From assembly GCA_040756375.1 (NCBI GenBank), contig JBFLZC010000009.1:62001-126000 (forward strand): a stretch of 64,000 nucleotides of DNA, read 5' to 3'. The DNA comes from VGSG01 sp040756375. Lineage in GTDB: Bacteria > Desulfobacterota > Desulfomonilia > Desulfomonilales > Desulfomonilaceae. The notes under the pieces were generated by a model. That model made no database searches. It worked only from the letters and a program-made list of their open reading frames with translations, and was not told the origin of the DNA. The translations under genes were made by a program, and so were the position numbers. Shown here piece by piece: positions 41,847 through 51,253 of the stretch; position 1 is the first letter of the stretch; every line of letters starts with the position of its first letter.

Positions 41847-42113
41847 TTATCGATTGCCCCAGACTCGGCAACGATTGCCCCAGACACGACAGCCACGACG
41901 CCACCATTGAGGCTCCGCGGACCCTATATTGCCTTCGCTCCGGTCCACGGCCTGCTCAGAGGGCATTCCCGACTCGCGATCTTCTTTCGCAGTTGGCGAA
42001 AACCCTGAAACAGCAGCTACCACCGCAATCGAGGACCACTTACCAAGGCTGGTGAGAAACGCTCGCCTGCTGACCGGCTCCTTCTGCTCAGGTTTCTTCT
42101 TTTGATCATCCAT
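41847..42113 (-). CDS. Candidate RiPP precursor with two CRVWGNR core repeats
   Basis: 88 residues. The C-terminus ends QWWRRGCRVWGNRCRVWGNR: two tandem copies of a 7-residue unit with Cys75/Cys82 and Trp78/Trp85. The N-terminal leader contains SRRAFLTSLGKW followed by a hydrophobic SSIAVVAAVSGF, reminiscent of a Tat signal. GAGGGGG lies 7 nt before the ATG. Three radical-SAM/SPASM genes follow on the same strand. The WGN triplets could take three-residue cyclophane crosslinks and the Cys residues thioethers. The chemistry is unproven; that it is a RiPP precursor is a strong inference from the context and repeat structure. Confidence 0.75.
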   Translation of the reverse strand: MDDQKKKPEQKEPVSRRAFLTSLGKWSSIAVVAAVSGFSPTAKEDRESGMPSEQAVDRSEGNIGSAEPQWWRRGCRVWGNRCRVWGNR

Positions 42114-42622
42114 GTTCGTCCCCCTCGGAAACTTCATTGAGCCCATTCATGCAGCCATGCACGAAAGAACGATGCAGCGCTCCAGCGGCCATAGCCGCTT
42201 GAACTACCCGCTCGGACTATTTCTACGCAGCCCATGCGCAAGAAACGCCTATTCCTTCTAATACCCTTCTGCCACACAGGAAAGGGCCCGTCAATCGAAA
42301 AACGCAGGCCTAGGTAATCCTTCAGTTCCCGGGGCCAACGACTGTCACTGCAAGCGCGGCAAAGCAATCGCAACGTTAAAAGGCAGAGATTGCTTCGTCG
42401 TTTAACTCTACAGCAATGACACAGAACGTCCAACTGCCCCGCGTGACTGAATGCTTACCTAACCGACAACTTTGTCCTTGACTGGAGCGCTTATGACGCG
42501 TTACGGTTAATAGCGGTAAGGTAGGCATTTCTCAACGTGGAAATGGTTGCGCCTCTATTCGATCCACGGGGGCTGTGGGTGGTGTCCGAGTCATGTCTCA
42601 ACGTGTGATGCCGGGAGGGGCT
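42114..42622. other. 509-bp divergent region between the RiPP locus and the CHAT operon
   Basis: A 99-codon minus frame (42134-42433) lacks a ribosome site and family resemblance. A TTGACT (42478-42483) with a possible TACGGT -10 at 42502 could be the CHAT-operon promoter. No RNA gene seen. Confidence 0.5.
42478..42507 (+). promoter_or_regulatory. Promoter candidate of the caspase/CHAT operon
   Basis: TTGACT (42478-42483), an 18-bp spacer and TACGGT (42502-42507), about 115 bp before the first gene. Confidence 0.4.
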
Positions 42623-45600
42623 ATGAAGGCAATAAGTGGTGTCGTTGCTCTTTTGTTAGTTGCATTGGTCCTTTTCCCGCATGTGGTATTGGCCCAGACC
42701 CACCAGGATGCCATACGGCTCCAAAACGAAGCATTGGAGCTCCAGCAAAAGGCCAAGTCCAATGAGGACCTCAAGAAAGCACTGCAAAAATACGAAGCAG
42801 CCCTGACCATCCACGTGAAGGTGGGTGACTGGAAGAATGCCGAGGCGGTGCACAATAATGTCGGTCGCATCTACGCTGATTGGGGCCAGTACCCCAAGGC
42901 AGTAGAGCATTACGAGAAGTCCCTTGAGCTTGCTCGCAAGACAGGGAATGTGCAGGGCGTAGCCCAAACCCTGGGTAACCTTGGCAAGGTGTTTGAGCGC
43001 TTGGGCCAGTACCCCAAGGCTGTGGAATATTACGAGAAGTATCTGGAGCTTGCCCGCAAAACAAGGTATGTGCACGGCGAAGCGGACGCCCTGGACAAAC
43101 TGGGGGAGCTGTTTATGGTCTGGGGCCAGCACACCAAGGCAGTGGGGTATTACGAGAAGTCGCTGGACCTTGCCCTCAAGGCACGGGATGTGCGGAGCCT
43201 TACCATTGCCTTGAACGGCCTGGGGCTCGTCTTTATGCACCTGGGCCAGTACCCCAGCGCAGTGAAGTCTTACGAAAGGTCTCTGGAGGTTGCCCGCAAG
43301 ACAGGGAGTGTACAGGGCGAAGCCTCTACCCTGAACAACCTGGGGAATGTGTTTATGCGCTGGGGCCAATACCCCAGGGCAGTGGAGTATTTCGAAAGGT
43401 CTCTGGAGCTTGGCCGCAAGACAGGGGATGTGGGGTTGGTAGTCATTGCCCTGAACAACCTTGGGACAGTGTTTGTGAGCTGGGGCCAGTACCCCAAGGC
43501 CCTGGAATGTTACGAGAAGTCTTTGGAGCTAAAACGCAAGACAGGGGATTTGCGGGGCGAAGCCCTTATCCTGAACCACGTAGCGGGCTGGTTTAAGGTC
43601 CGCGGCCAGTACCCCAAGGCCGTGGAGTATTACGAGAGGTCTCTGGACATCGCGAGGAAGGTGGGGGATCCCCAGATTGAGGCAAATGCCCTGGGCTTGC
43701 TGGCGGTCGTGTACAAGGATTGGGGCCAATATTACAAGGCGATGGAGTATGGTGAGAAGTCTCTGGAGATTGCCAGAAAGGTGACCAACCTGAATACTGA
43801 GGCAGGTGTCCTGAACGACCTGGGAAACGCGTATAAAGATTGGGGTCAATATTCCAAGGCAGAGGAGTATCTCAAAAAATCTCTGGAAATCAGACAAGAA
43901 ATTGGCGATCTCAAAGGGCAAGGTGCTACCCTAAGCAACCTAGGTCAAGTATACGAGCATAGCGGCGACCGCGATAAGGCATTAAGGAATTATGAACAGT
44001 GCCTAGAGATCTTTTCGAGAATTGGGAATCCAGCGACTTGGCCCAAGGAACGCATGGGAAATCTTTACTTGGACGCGGGAGATATACCGAGGGCCGAAGG
44101 TTTGTTAAGAGAAGCGGATCATGAACGGTCACTCGGTCGATTGAGCCTCGTCAAAGGCGAATATGATAAGGCGAAAACATTTTACGAAAAGCTGCTGAAG
44201 GTAGCGGAAGAGAGCAGAGACGCGGCCGGGCTTTTTATGGTGTACACCGGTCTGGGGCTGGCCTGCGAAGGTCTGCGGGACTATCGGGCTGCGGAGGACT
44301 ACTTTCGCAAAGCTGTGAGCTTTCTGGAAGAGCAGAGATCCAGCTTCAGCCACGCTGAACGTGAAACTTATTTTGATGTACGGGTAGGAGGATTTTATCG
44401 TATGGCCCCCTACGAAGGTCTTGCCCGTGTACTGGTATTAATGAACCGTCCAGTTGAAGCCTTAAGGGAGTCGGAATACACGAGGGCCCGAATCTTTGCC
44501 GAATCCGTCTCCAAGAGGAGCGAAAACGCCGGCCTGGATGTTCCCAAGAAGATTCGTGATGTGGACGCTCAACTTAGTGTCGAGGTGGCGGAAGCGAGTA
44601 AGAGCCTTCAGCAGGCTTATGAGAAAGGCAATCAGGAGCAGATTTCCGTGATGGAGCCCCATGTGAAGGAAGCCAAACGGAAACTGGCCGTTCATGTGGA
44701 TATGCTCCGAAAACAGTATCCTCTTTTCGCCGCAACTCGGTATCCGGAACCCATGTCCCTCAAGGATTCAGCCGTTAAAGCTGATGAATGGATTCTTGAA
44801 TATGAGGTGACGGACACAGGTTTATGCACTTATCTCGTGCATGGCAAACAGGTCGTGAAGGCAGTGTTCAAACCGATCTCACGTAAGGACCTGGATGATA
44901 AAGTGAGAAGGTTTATGGAACCTTTCGAGGGCGTGAATGCGGCAAATTACACGGCAAAACTTAACTCCGTCGACCTTTCAGGCGCAGAGAACAGTTTATC
45001 AAGATTGCTGCTGGGGGATATACTTCCGGAACTGCCCAAAGGCGCCCCAGTCGTTGTGATACCCGATGACTGTCTCGGCGTAATTCCCTTTGAGATGCTG
45101 GCCCTGAACAGTGAGGGAAAGGTAACCAAGGGAAAAAGTTTTCCGGTGGTCACCGGCGCGGAATTTTTTGACGATAGGAACCCCATATCTTACTACCAGT
45201 CGATTACAGCTCTAACACTTGCCAGGATCTTGCGTTCCGGGAGGGGCGAAGGAAAGAAACTTCTTGTTATGGCGGATCCGGTATTTGAACTCGCTGATAT
45301 ACGTGTCCAGAAGGGAATGTTGAAGACCGAGACTCTCTCAAAGATCGCAAAGGAGCTGAATGAGGGCGCAACCAAAAAGATGGTGACTATGATCACGGTG
45401 GAGGAGAGTCATGGACGAGGCGTGCGCCCCCCCAAGAGGCTCGAGAAGACGTCCAAATTGGCTGAAGAACTCCACGCCATATACGGCGGCCATTCGGATG
45501 TTTTCACAGGAATGGAAGCAAGCAAAGAAGCTTTTCTGAAGAAACTGGGTCCTCATCTTGATCAATATAAAGAAATCGTTTTCGCTACTCATGGATATTT

Positions 45601-46006
45601 CGGCAAGGACTTGCCAGGCATCACGGAACCTGTGTTGATGCTCACCACGGTTCCTCCCGGTACGGACGGATTTCTGAAATTGAGTGAAGTGATGGGATTG
45701 AGGATGAATGCCGATTCGGTGGCACTCACCGCGTGCATGTCCGGTCTTGGCAAAAGAATATCCGGAGAGGGCGTAATGGGCATGGGCAGGGCGTTTCAGT
45801 ATGCCGGAGCCAAGTGCGTCCTAATGAGTCTCTGGTCGGTGCAGGAGGCCGCATCGGTGAAACTGATGGAGAAATTTTTCCGTTCACTTCATAAAGGCAA
45901 GCCCAAACTGGAAGCCCTTCGATCAGCCCGAGACGAAATCCGCAAAGAGGGGTACGATCACCCATTCTTCTGGGCGCCGTTCATCATTGTGGGCGAGGTG
46001 AATTAG
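42623..46006 (+). CDS. Exported TPR-CHAT domain putative protease
   Basis: 1127 residues. A signal peptide (MKAISGVVALLLVALVLF...LAQ) is followed by about eleven 40-residue TPRs (about 60-520; e.g. WGQYPKAVEYYERSLDIARK) and a linker. A CHAT domain (about 800-1127) has the predicted caspase-like dyad His990 (FATHGYFG) and Cys1038 (LTACMSGLG), plus AKCVLMSLWSVQ. CHAT proteases are caspase relatives; TPR-CHAT proteins are usually cytoplasmic and act in conflict systems, so an exported one is notable. TPR-encoding DNA repeats with a near-120-bp period. ATG 42623 follows GGGAGGGG. It is first of seven co-directional genes. Confidence 0.9.
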   Translation: MKAISGVVALLLVALVLFPHVVLAQTHQDAIRLQNEALELQQKAKSNEDLKKALQKYEAALTIHVKVGDWKNAEAVHNNVGRIYADWGQYPKAVEHYEKSLELARKTGNVQGVAQTLGNLGKVFERLGQYPKAVEYYEKYLELARKTRYVHGEADALDKLGELFMVWGQHTKAVGYYEKSLDLALKARDVRSLTIALNGLGLVFMHLGQYPSAVKSYERSLEVARKTGSVQGEASTLNNLGNVFMRWGQYPRAVEYFERSLELGRKTGDVGLVVIALNNLGTVFVSWGQYPKALECYEKSLELKRKTGDLRGEALILNHVAGWFKVRGQYPKAVEYYERSLDIARKVGDPQIEANALGLLAVVYKDWGQYYKAMEYGEKSLEIARKVTNLNTEAGVLNDLGNAYKDWGQYSKAEEYLKKSLEIRQEIGDLKGQGATLSNLGQVYEHSGDRDKALRNYEQCLEIFSRIGNPATWPKERMGNLYLDAGDIPRAEGLLREADHERSLGRLSLVKGEYDKAKTFYEKLLKVAEESRDAAGLFMVYTGLGLACEGLRDYRAAEDYFRKAVSFLEEQRSSFSHAERETYFDVRVGGFYRMAPYEGLARVLVLMNRPVEALRESEYTRARIFAESVSKRSENAGLDVPKKIRDVDAQLSVEVAEASKSLQQAYEKGNQEQISVMEPHVKEAKRKLAVHVDMLRKQYPLFAATRYPEPMSLKDSAVKADEWILEYEVTDTGLCTYLVHGKQVVKAVFKPISRKDLDDKVRRFMEPFEGVNAANYTAKLNSVDLSGAENSLSRLLLGDILPELPKGAPVVVIPDDCLGVIPFEMLALNSEGKVTKGKSFPVVTGAEFFDDRNPISYYQSITALTLARILRSGRGEGKKLLVMADPVFELADIRVQKGMLKTETLSKIAKELNEGATKKMVTMITVEESHGRGVRPPKRLEKTSKLAEELHAIYGGHSDVFTGMEASKEAFLKKLGPHLDQYKEIVFATHGYFGKDLPGITEPVLMLTTVPPGTDGFLKLSEVMGLRMNADSVALTACMSGLGKRISGEGVMGMGRAFQYAGAKCVLMSLWSVQEAASVKLMEKFFRSLHKGKPKLEALRSARDEIRKEGYDHPFFWAPFIIVGEVN

Positions 46007-46076
46007 ATGCATTTGCGCATACCTGCCGGCTCAACAGTGATACAGGGGAGTACTGCGGCAGGGAAGGAGGCATAGC

Positions 46077-46358
46077 GTGATACGTTGCTTATTTCCTATT
46101 TTCACTCTTATTCTCTCTTTCTTAATGGTCGTTCAGCCTTCTATGGGTAAGAAGCGGCCTGACCCTGATCCGGAAAAATGCAAGTGCTATGCTGACGGGT
46201 ACGAAAGCTATCGGAGTGATATTTCTCTTGATAAAACCGAAGGCGCCATCAAGGACCGATGCTATTCCTGGGGTATGAAGGCCCATTGGGAGTATGGCTG
46301 GAATGACCGCAGGGCGGGGCGGTCTCGTGACTGTCCGTATAATGAGTATGTCAAATGA
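46077..46358 (+). CDS. Small exported Cys-containing protein
   Basis: 93 residues with a GTG start preceded by AAGGAGG. A signal peptide (MIRCLFPIFTLILSFLMVVQ...) is followed by a basic/acidic KKRPDPDPEKCKCYADGYES segment and a Tyr/Trp-rich tail with two more Cys (DRCYSWG, RDCPYNEY). No family is recognised. Its place between the CHAT gene and TPR-OmpA suggests a substrate, inhibitor or structural partner of the exported proteases. Confidence 0.65.
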   Translation: MIRCLFPIFTLILSFLMVVQPSMGKKRPDPDPEKCKCYADGYESYRSDISLDKTEGAIKDRCYSWGMKAHWEYGWNDRRAGRSRDCPYNEYVK

Positions 46359-46430
46359 GAGGCGGAGCAGTGAAGAAGTTGAAGTTGAACTGATGAGGTT
46401 TTGCAGCCAGTTCCAGGAGGATATATTGCC

Positions 46431-47405
46431 ATGAGCCGAGCGAAACAACAATTCTCTTTTGTTGTGATTCTCACTTGTCTAATCATTGAAGGTCTTTGTC
46501 TCTCAGCATTCCCACGTCAGGACAATTGTGATCTCGCCCGGGAAGAGTATCGCCGAGGCGCCTCATTAACGGACATTGTAGAAAGGCTTAAATCGTTCAA
46601 AAAGGTAATTGCTTTATGCCCGTCTCTTGCCGAGGCTCACAACGATTTAGCCGATTGCTATGAGAAAGCTGCGTTGGCTATAGGAAAATATGATCAAATG
46701 TTTAACGATTTACTAGATAAGGCCATTAGTGAATACGAACAGGCTATGAAATTAAACCCCGATATGCCGGCGCCTTATTTTGGGCTCGGCGAGAATTACG
46801 TACGGATAGGACTGTACGAAAGGGCTTCAGCCATGTTCACGAAATTTTTGCAACTAGTTTCCCCTTCCCATCCGGCAGGCGCTGATGCCCGCAATTACGT
46901 GGACTGGTTGCAGAAAAGTACTGGAATGTCCGCAGGAGACAAGAAAATCAAGACCCGAGCCGAGATAATTGACGAGTTCAAGAAATCTTCCTCATCGCCT
47001 CCTCCAAGACTCATGAGCATAGAACCGTTCACGGTTCCCAGAGACCGACAAAGGTTCATCAACATTCTGTTTGATGAATGGTCCAGCAAGCTTAATCGCG
47101 AAGAAACGAAACAGCAACTCAATGAGATAGGAGAAGCGCTAAGCTCATCCGACCTTTCGACCTGCTCCTTCATCGTGGAAGGCCATACTGATCCACGAGG
47201 AGGCTATGAACGGAATCAACAATTGTCTCGAGATCGGGCTGAAGCAGTAAAGAATTACCTCATCAGCGCTTTCAAAATCGACGAGGACAGGATCAAGACC
47301 TTCGGGTTTGGCTACGATAGACCCCGTTTCCCAAATGATAGCGCTGCCAACATGCTCCAGAATAGGAGGGTTGAACTGTTGTTTATGGAAAAAACGGAAA
47401 ACTGA
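46431..47405 (+). CDS. Exported TPR protein with C-terminal OmpA domain (copy 1)
   Basis: 324 residues: an N-terminal hydrophobic segment/signal (about 1-27), two to three TPRs (about 40-150) and a peptidoglycan-binding OmpA-like domain (about 215-322). The latter has the diaminopimelate-binding signature VEGHTDPRGGYERNQQLSRD...NRRVELLF. It would tether the system to the cell wall. A paralogue closes the operon. AGGAGG lies 10 nt before the ATG. Confidence 0.88.
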   Translation: MSRAKQQFSFVVILTCLIIEGLCLSAFPRQDNCDLAREEYRRGASLTDIVERLKSFKKVIALCPSLAEAHNDLADCYEKAALAIGKYDQMFNDLLDKAISEYEQAMKLNPDMPAPYFGLGENYVRIGLYERASAMFTKFLQLVSPSHPAGADARNYVDWLQKSTGMSAGDKKIKTRAEIIDEFKKSSSSPPPRLMSIEPFTVPRDRQRFINILFDEWSSKLNREETKQQLNEIGEALSSSDLSTCSFIVEGHTDPRGGYERNQQLSRDRAEAVKNYLISAFKIDEDRIKTFGFGYDRPRFPNDSAANMLQNRRVELLFMEKTEN

Positions 47406-47476
47406 AGCAGGATTCAAAAGGGGGGAGATTGGGGTCAGGTGTAATGCTTAACCGATCACATCCAAGGAGACGTAAG

Positions 47477-48922
47477 ATGGCGTCGGCTCTTATTAAATAC
47501 ATCATCCTGACATGTCTTGTTTTGGGATTATGGCCTTGGGGCATGCATTCAGCCTGGGCCGGCAAACCGGCTCTTTACGCGCTCACAGTTGGGGTGAGCA
47601 AGTACAAGGACACTTCAATCCGACCCTTGAAATACGCGGCCGAAGATGCATTGGAAATGGCTGACTTTCTGAAGACCATTCAAGAGCAGCGAAAGCTCTT
47701 CTCCGGATTCCACATCTCCACTTTGATTAATGAGGACGCCACGAAGGCTCGCATTCAAGAAGCCCTGGCGGGGAAACTGAGCGCTGCCCGAAAGGACGAC
47801 ATTGTCCTGATCTATTTCGCGGGGCACGGCTCGCTCTTTTGGGACGACAAATACTATTTTGCGTCCTATGAGGCAGATCCCCACGATCTTAAAGCTACCG
47901 CCGTCTGGATGAGCAATCCAGACCTCTTCAGTGGTATCAAATCGGAGCGGGTGCTTCTCATCGCTGATTCCTGTCAATCGGGAGGCTATCTTTCTTCTCT
48001 TGGCGGACAAGACATGAGAAATTCAGGTGAACTGCTCGGTAGGTTGAGCACCGCTCATGGTAGATTCGGAATTTCAGCGGCGGGACCAAACGAAAATGCC
48101 CTGGAATCCCCCGATTACCGACGCGGCTTGTTCACATACTACTTGATGAAGGGATTCAGGGGAGCCGAAGCCGCAAGAAAAGACAAGAAAGCCATTACTG
48201 TTAAGAGTCTCTTCGACTATGTGTACACCAACACGAAGCATGAAGCCAAGAGAATGGGAGGAGACCAGAATCCGCAACTTTGCGCCACTCCCGGATCGGA
48301 GAACACCCCTTTATACGTGACCGAACCCTATACAGGACCTCTGAACATAAGAGTAAAACTGTTTTATGAAGACCAATCAAATAAACTTCGGGAGCTAGAC
48401 GACACATCAGTCCTAAAGTCTGGCCAGCACTTGGGGTTTGCCATTAAACCCGAGTCAGACTGTTACGTTCACATATTCTGGATTGACAGTTCCGGAAGAA
48501 TGGGACGATTGTTGCCCAATACGGAGCTCACCGAAGGTACCGGCTTCATCAAGGCAGGCCGAGCGATATGGCTGCCCGAAAAGGGCGGCAAGCATTGGTA
48601 TGTATTGGACAAAAACCCGGGCATCGAAACTATCTATCTGGCTGCGAGCAGGTACCGTAATCAAAAGCTTGAGAGTCTCTACAGTGTATTGGAGAAAATG
48701 TCTCCCGAAGAAAGAGCCGGCAAAGACAATGTCTCAAATAAAATCGAGCGAGAAATCAACCTCATGGACACGGTGGATACTGAGGCTCTCGATGACATCA
48801 AACCCGATTCAGGCGCTCAGTTCTTGGAGCGATGGGAAAAAAGGCTCAGAATAGAAGGTGGAGAAGCTTTCAAGAAATGGCAGTTCAAGCATGTGCCTGC
48901 CGAACCTGAGACAAGGAGATGA
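47477..48922 (+). CDS. Exported caspase-like (C14) protease with DUF4384 domain (copy 1)
   Basis: 481 residues. A signal peptide (about 1-28) is followed by a caspase/metacaspase p20-like domain (about 30-275) with the dyad His117 (YFAGHGS) and Cys166 (LIADSCQSGG). A DUF4384 domain (about 290-420; LKSGQHLGFAIKPESDCYVH, GRLLPN) and a short tail follow. Prokaryotic caspase homologues cleave after Arg/Lys or Asp; specificity cannot be read here. ATG 47477 follows AAGGAG. The next gene begins at the stop codon. Confidence 0.9.
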   Translation: MASALIKYIILTCLVLGLWPWGMHSAWAGKPALYALTVGVSKYKDTSIRPLKYAAEDALEMADFLKTIQEQRKLFSGFHISTLINEDATKARIQEALAGKLSAARKDDIVLIYFAGHGSLFWDDKYYFASYEADPHDLKATAVWMSNPDLFSGIKSERVLLIADSCQSGGYLSSLGGQDMRNSGELLGRLSTAHGRFGISAAGPNENALESPDYRRGLFTYYLMKGFRGAEAARKDKKAITVKSLFDYVYTNTKHEAKRMGGDQNPQLCATPGSENTPLYVTEPYTGPLNIRVKLFYEDQSNKLRELDDTSVLKSGQHLGFAIKPESDCYVHIFWIDSSGRMGRLLPNTELTEGTGFIKAGRAIWLPEKGGKHWYVLDKNPGIETIYLAASRYRNQKLESLYSVLEKMSPEERAGKDNVSNKIEREINLMDTVDTEALDDIKPDSGAQFLERWEKRLRIEGGEAFKKWQFKHVPAEPETRR

Positions 48923-48924
48923 CG

Positions 48925-51132
48925 ATGAAAAAAGTTACCGTTTTTTCTTTCCTTATACTGCATTTTGTTATCCTGTGCCCTCTAGCGTTTTGTGCAGAAG
49001 AAGATTCATCACGATCTTTCAGTGAACAAGAGGTACGTATCGCTGAGTTTGTGGACGCCGGAAGAAGGGGTGACCTGGAACTGGTAAGGAAATTCATCTC
49101 CGAGGGCATGCCGGTGGACGCGCAGAATACATCCGGAAATACGGCTCTCATGGAAGCTTGCGAAAACGGGCACCTGGGTGTTATCAATTTCCTTCTTGAT
49201 CGCCATGCGGATGTCAGCCTTGTAAACAATAGAAACCAAACTGCTTTGCAGAAGGCTGTTACGTCGCAAGATCCGCTTAGCATACGAGAGGTGTTCATAC
49301 GACGTAATCTAATTCGCTCTACAGAAGAGGCGTTGCAACTAGCGGAGGCTTTCGTTTTATTCGGTAGAGCCGATGATCTTAAAAAGCTCTATCCGGTGGG
49401 TTCCAAAGATGCCAAATTCCTTGCTCAACGTAGCCTTTTGCTTGCTTGCGTGTCCGGAGATCCCGAAAAGGTCAAGTATATGCTTGACTCCGGGGCTGAT
49501 CCCAAGAGCGTAGCCGGCCAATCCGCTCTTGCTAATGCTAGTGCGGGACTGGGAACGCTACCTATCGTCAAGCTCCTCAAAGAAGCGGGAGCAGACCCAA
49601 ACAAGCCTGAGGACGACCCGCCCATTTGGAAAGCGGCGAAGGCAGGTAATGCCGATATAGTGGAATATCTCATTAAGGCTGGCGCACAGGTGAATGCAGT
49701 AAAAGGTCCTGAGGGCTCGGCATTGGGCGCATCAGTGCAGAAGGCTTCTACAATACACGACAAAGTCACCAAATCCTTGTTGAACGCCGGCGCCGATCCC
49801 AACATGGCCGATGAAAACGGATTTACGCCCCTCATGTTTGCGGCGATGAACGGGAGAGTAGAAGGAGTCCGCATGCTGCTTCATCGGGGAGCCAGAGTCG
49901 ACGTCGCCACACGCAACGGCGTCACCGCTCTCATGGCCGCAGCTCTTGCAGGGTCTGTGGACATAGTCGGAATGCTGTTGGAAAAGGGAGCGCCGGTAAA
50001 TCCGGTTGATCGTCTGGGCGAATCCCCTCTCATGAAAGCGCTCTGGAAAGGATGGTGGCCTGCAGCCAAACTTCTCATTCAGAGGGGGGCTGATGTCAAC
50101 GCGAGGTCCAAGGCCCATACTATGGTCGAACTTGCGGCGATAGGCGGTAATCTGGAGGCATTAAAAACCGTTTTCGAGACGAGCAGGGACCAGGAAGCCA
50201 AGAGCAAGAAGGCTCTCACGGATGCTCTGGGGAGGGCGGCTGTCCCATCAGGAAATTCCTCCGTCGTTGAGTATCTTATCCGAAAGGGCGGTGACCCAAA
50301 AGCCGAATTCATCAAGATCAAGAAAGATGAAAATGGCAAAGAGGTGCCGGTCCGAGGTTACAATCTGCTCATGTATGCGGCCGGGGGTGGTAAACCGGAC
50401 ACCGTGCGATTGTTACTGGGTAAGGGGCTTAATATTAACTCAAGGGCCCAGGACGGAATGACGCCCTTGCGTCTGGCATTGAGAGGCGGGCATTCAGAAG
50501 TTGCTCTATTCCTTATGAAACAAGGCGCAAAGGAAGAAGCAAGAGAGATGCTTCTCTCAGCAGCCATGGGCGGCGCTACCGAGGCGCTTCAGGCCATAAT
50601 CAAGAATGGGGCCGATGTCAATAGCGCAGTCAGCGAAGACGGAATGACCCCTTTGAGCTATGCTGTCAAAAACGGCAAGACAGCAGCGGTTAGGGAAATT
50701 CTGGGCGCTGGGGGAAAGGTAAATGTGCAGGACAAGAAAGGTTACACTCCATTACTGTTTTCATGCATACTTGAGGACGACCCCATTCTGAAATTACTCT
50801 TGCAAAAGGGGGCTGACCCGAACATGGGCACAAATGAGGGACTTACTCCGCTTATGGTGGTCATACGAGCAGGTTTCATTCCAAGAGCTGCGATTCTTTT
50901 ATCCAAAGGAGCCAACATCAATGCCGCAACCACGGCTGACAAGATGACTCCCCTGATGTTTGCCGTGCTTGGCGGCAACCCAAACCTAGTGGCTTATCTT
51001 CTTCGCAAAGGCGCCAATCCGGGAATGCGCTCAGCCGACGGCAAGACCGCTTATGACCTGGCTCTTCAAAAGAACATTCCCATAATAGTGAAGCTTTTGA
51101 AGGAGGCTCAGTCGTCTACATCGAAAAATTAG
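48925..51132 (+). CDS. Exported ankyrin-repeat protein
   Basis: 735 residues: a signal peptide (MKKVTVFSFLILHFVILC...CA) and about 18 ankyrin repeats covering most of the chain (e.g. GNTALMEACENGHLGVINFL, DENGFTPLMFAAMNGRVEGV, DKKGYTPLLFSCILEDDP). Ankyrin solenoids bind protein partners. Between two caspase genes, it may recognise targets or hold the proteases. AAGGAG lies 6 nt before the ATG, which starts 2 bp after the caspase stop. Confidence 0.92.
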   Translation: MKKVTVFSFLILHFVILCPLAFCAEEDSSRSFSEQEVRIAEFVDAGRRGDLELVRKFISEGMPVDAQNTSGNTALMEACENGHLGVINFLLDRHADVSLVNNRNQTALQKAVTSQDPLSIREVFIRRNLIRSTEEALQLAEAFVLFGRADDLKKLYPVGSKDAKFLAQRSLLLACVSGDPEKVKYMLDSGADPKSVAGQSALANASAGLGTLPIVKLLKEAGADPNKPEDDPPIWKAAKAGNADIVEYLIKAGAQVNAVKGPEGSALGASVQKASTIHDKVTKSLLNAGADPNMADENGFTPLMFAAMNGRVEGVRMLLHRGARVDVATRNGVTALMAAALAGSVDIVGMLLEKGAPVNPVDRLGESPLMKALWKGWWPAAKLLIQRGADVNARSKAHTMVELAAIGGNLEALKTVFETSRDQEAKSKKALTDALGRAAVPSGNSSVVEYLIRKGGDPKAEFIKIKKDENGKEVPVRGYNLLMYAAGGGKPDTVRLLLGKGLNINSRAQDGMTPLRLALRGGHSEVALFLMKQGAKEEAREMLLSAAMGGATEALQAIIKNGADVNSAVSEDGMTPLSYAVKNGKTAAVREILGAGGKVNVQDKKGYTPLLFSCILEDDPILKLLLQKGADPNMGTNEGLTPLMVVIRAGFIPRAAILLSKGANINAATTADKMTPLMFAVLGGNPNLVAYLLRKGANPGMRSADGKTAYDLALQKNIPIIVKLLKEAQSSTSKN

Positions 51133-51253
51133 AACTCCCGATCACTGAAAAGCCGAGTTTGATGTTTAACAAGATTACGTCAAGGTGAAACGTGTGTTTC
51201 AGATCAATCACAATGTCCTGGTTTTCATTAACTTTTCAGAGGAGGAGACTATC

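Noticed and set aside
42134..42433. 99-codon minus frame upstream of the RiPP precursor
   Set aside because: No ribosome site, atypical composition and no repeat core; not taken as a second precursor.
42880..43700. Regular 120-bp repeats as a CRISPR array
   Set aside because: They lie in frame in a TPR protein and have no spacers.
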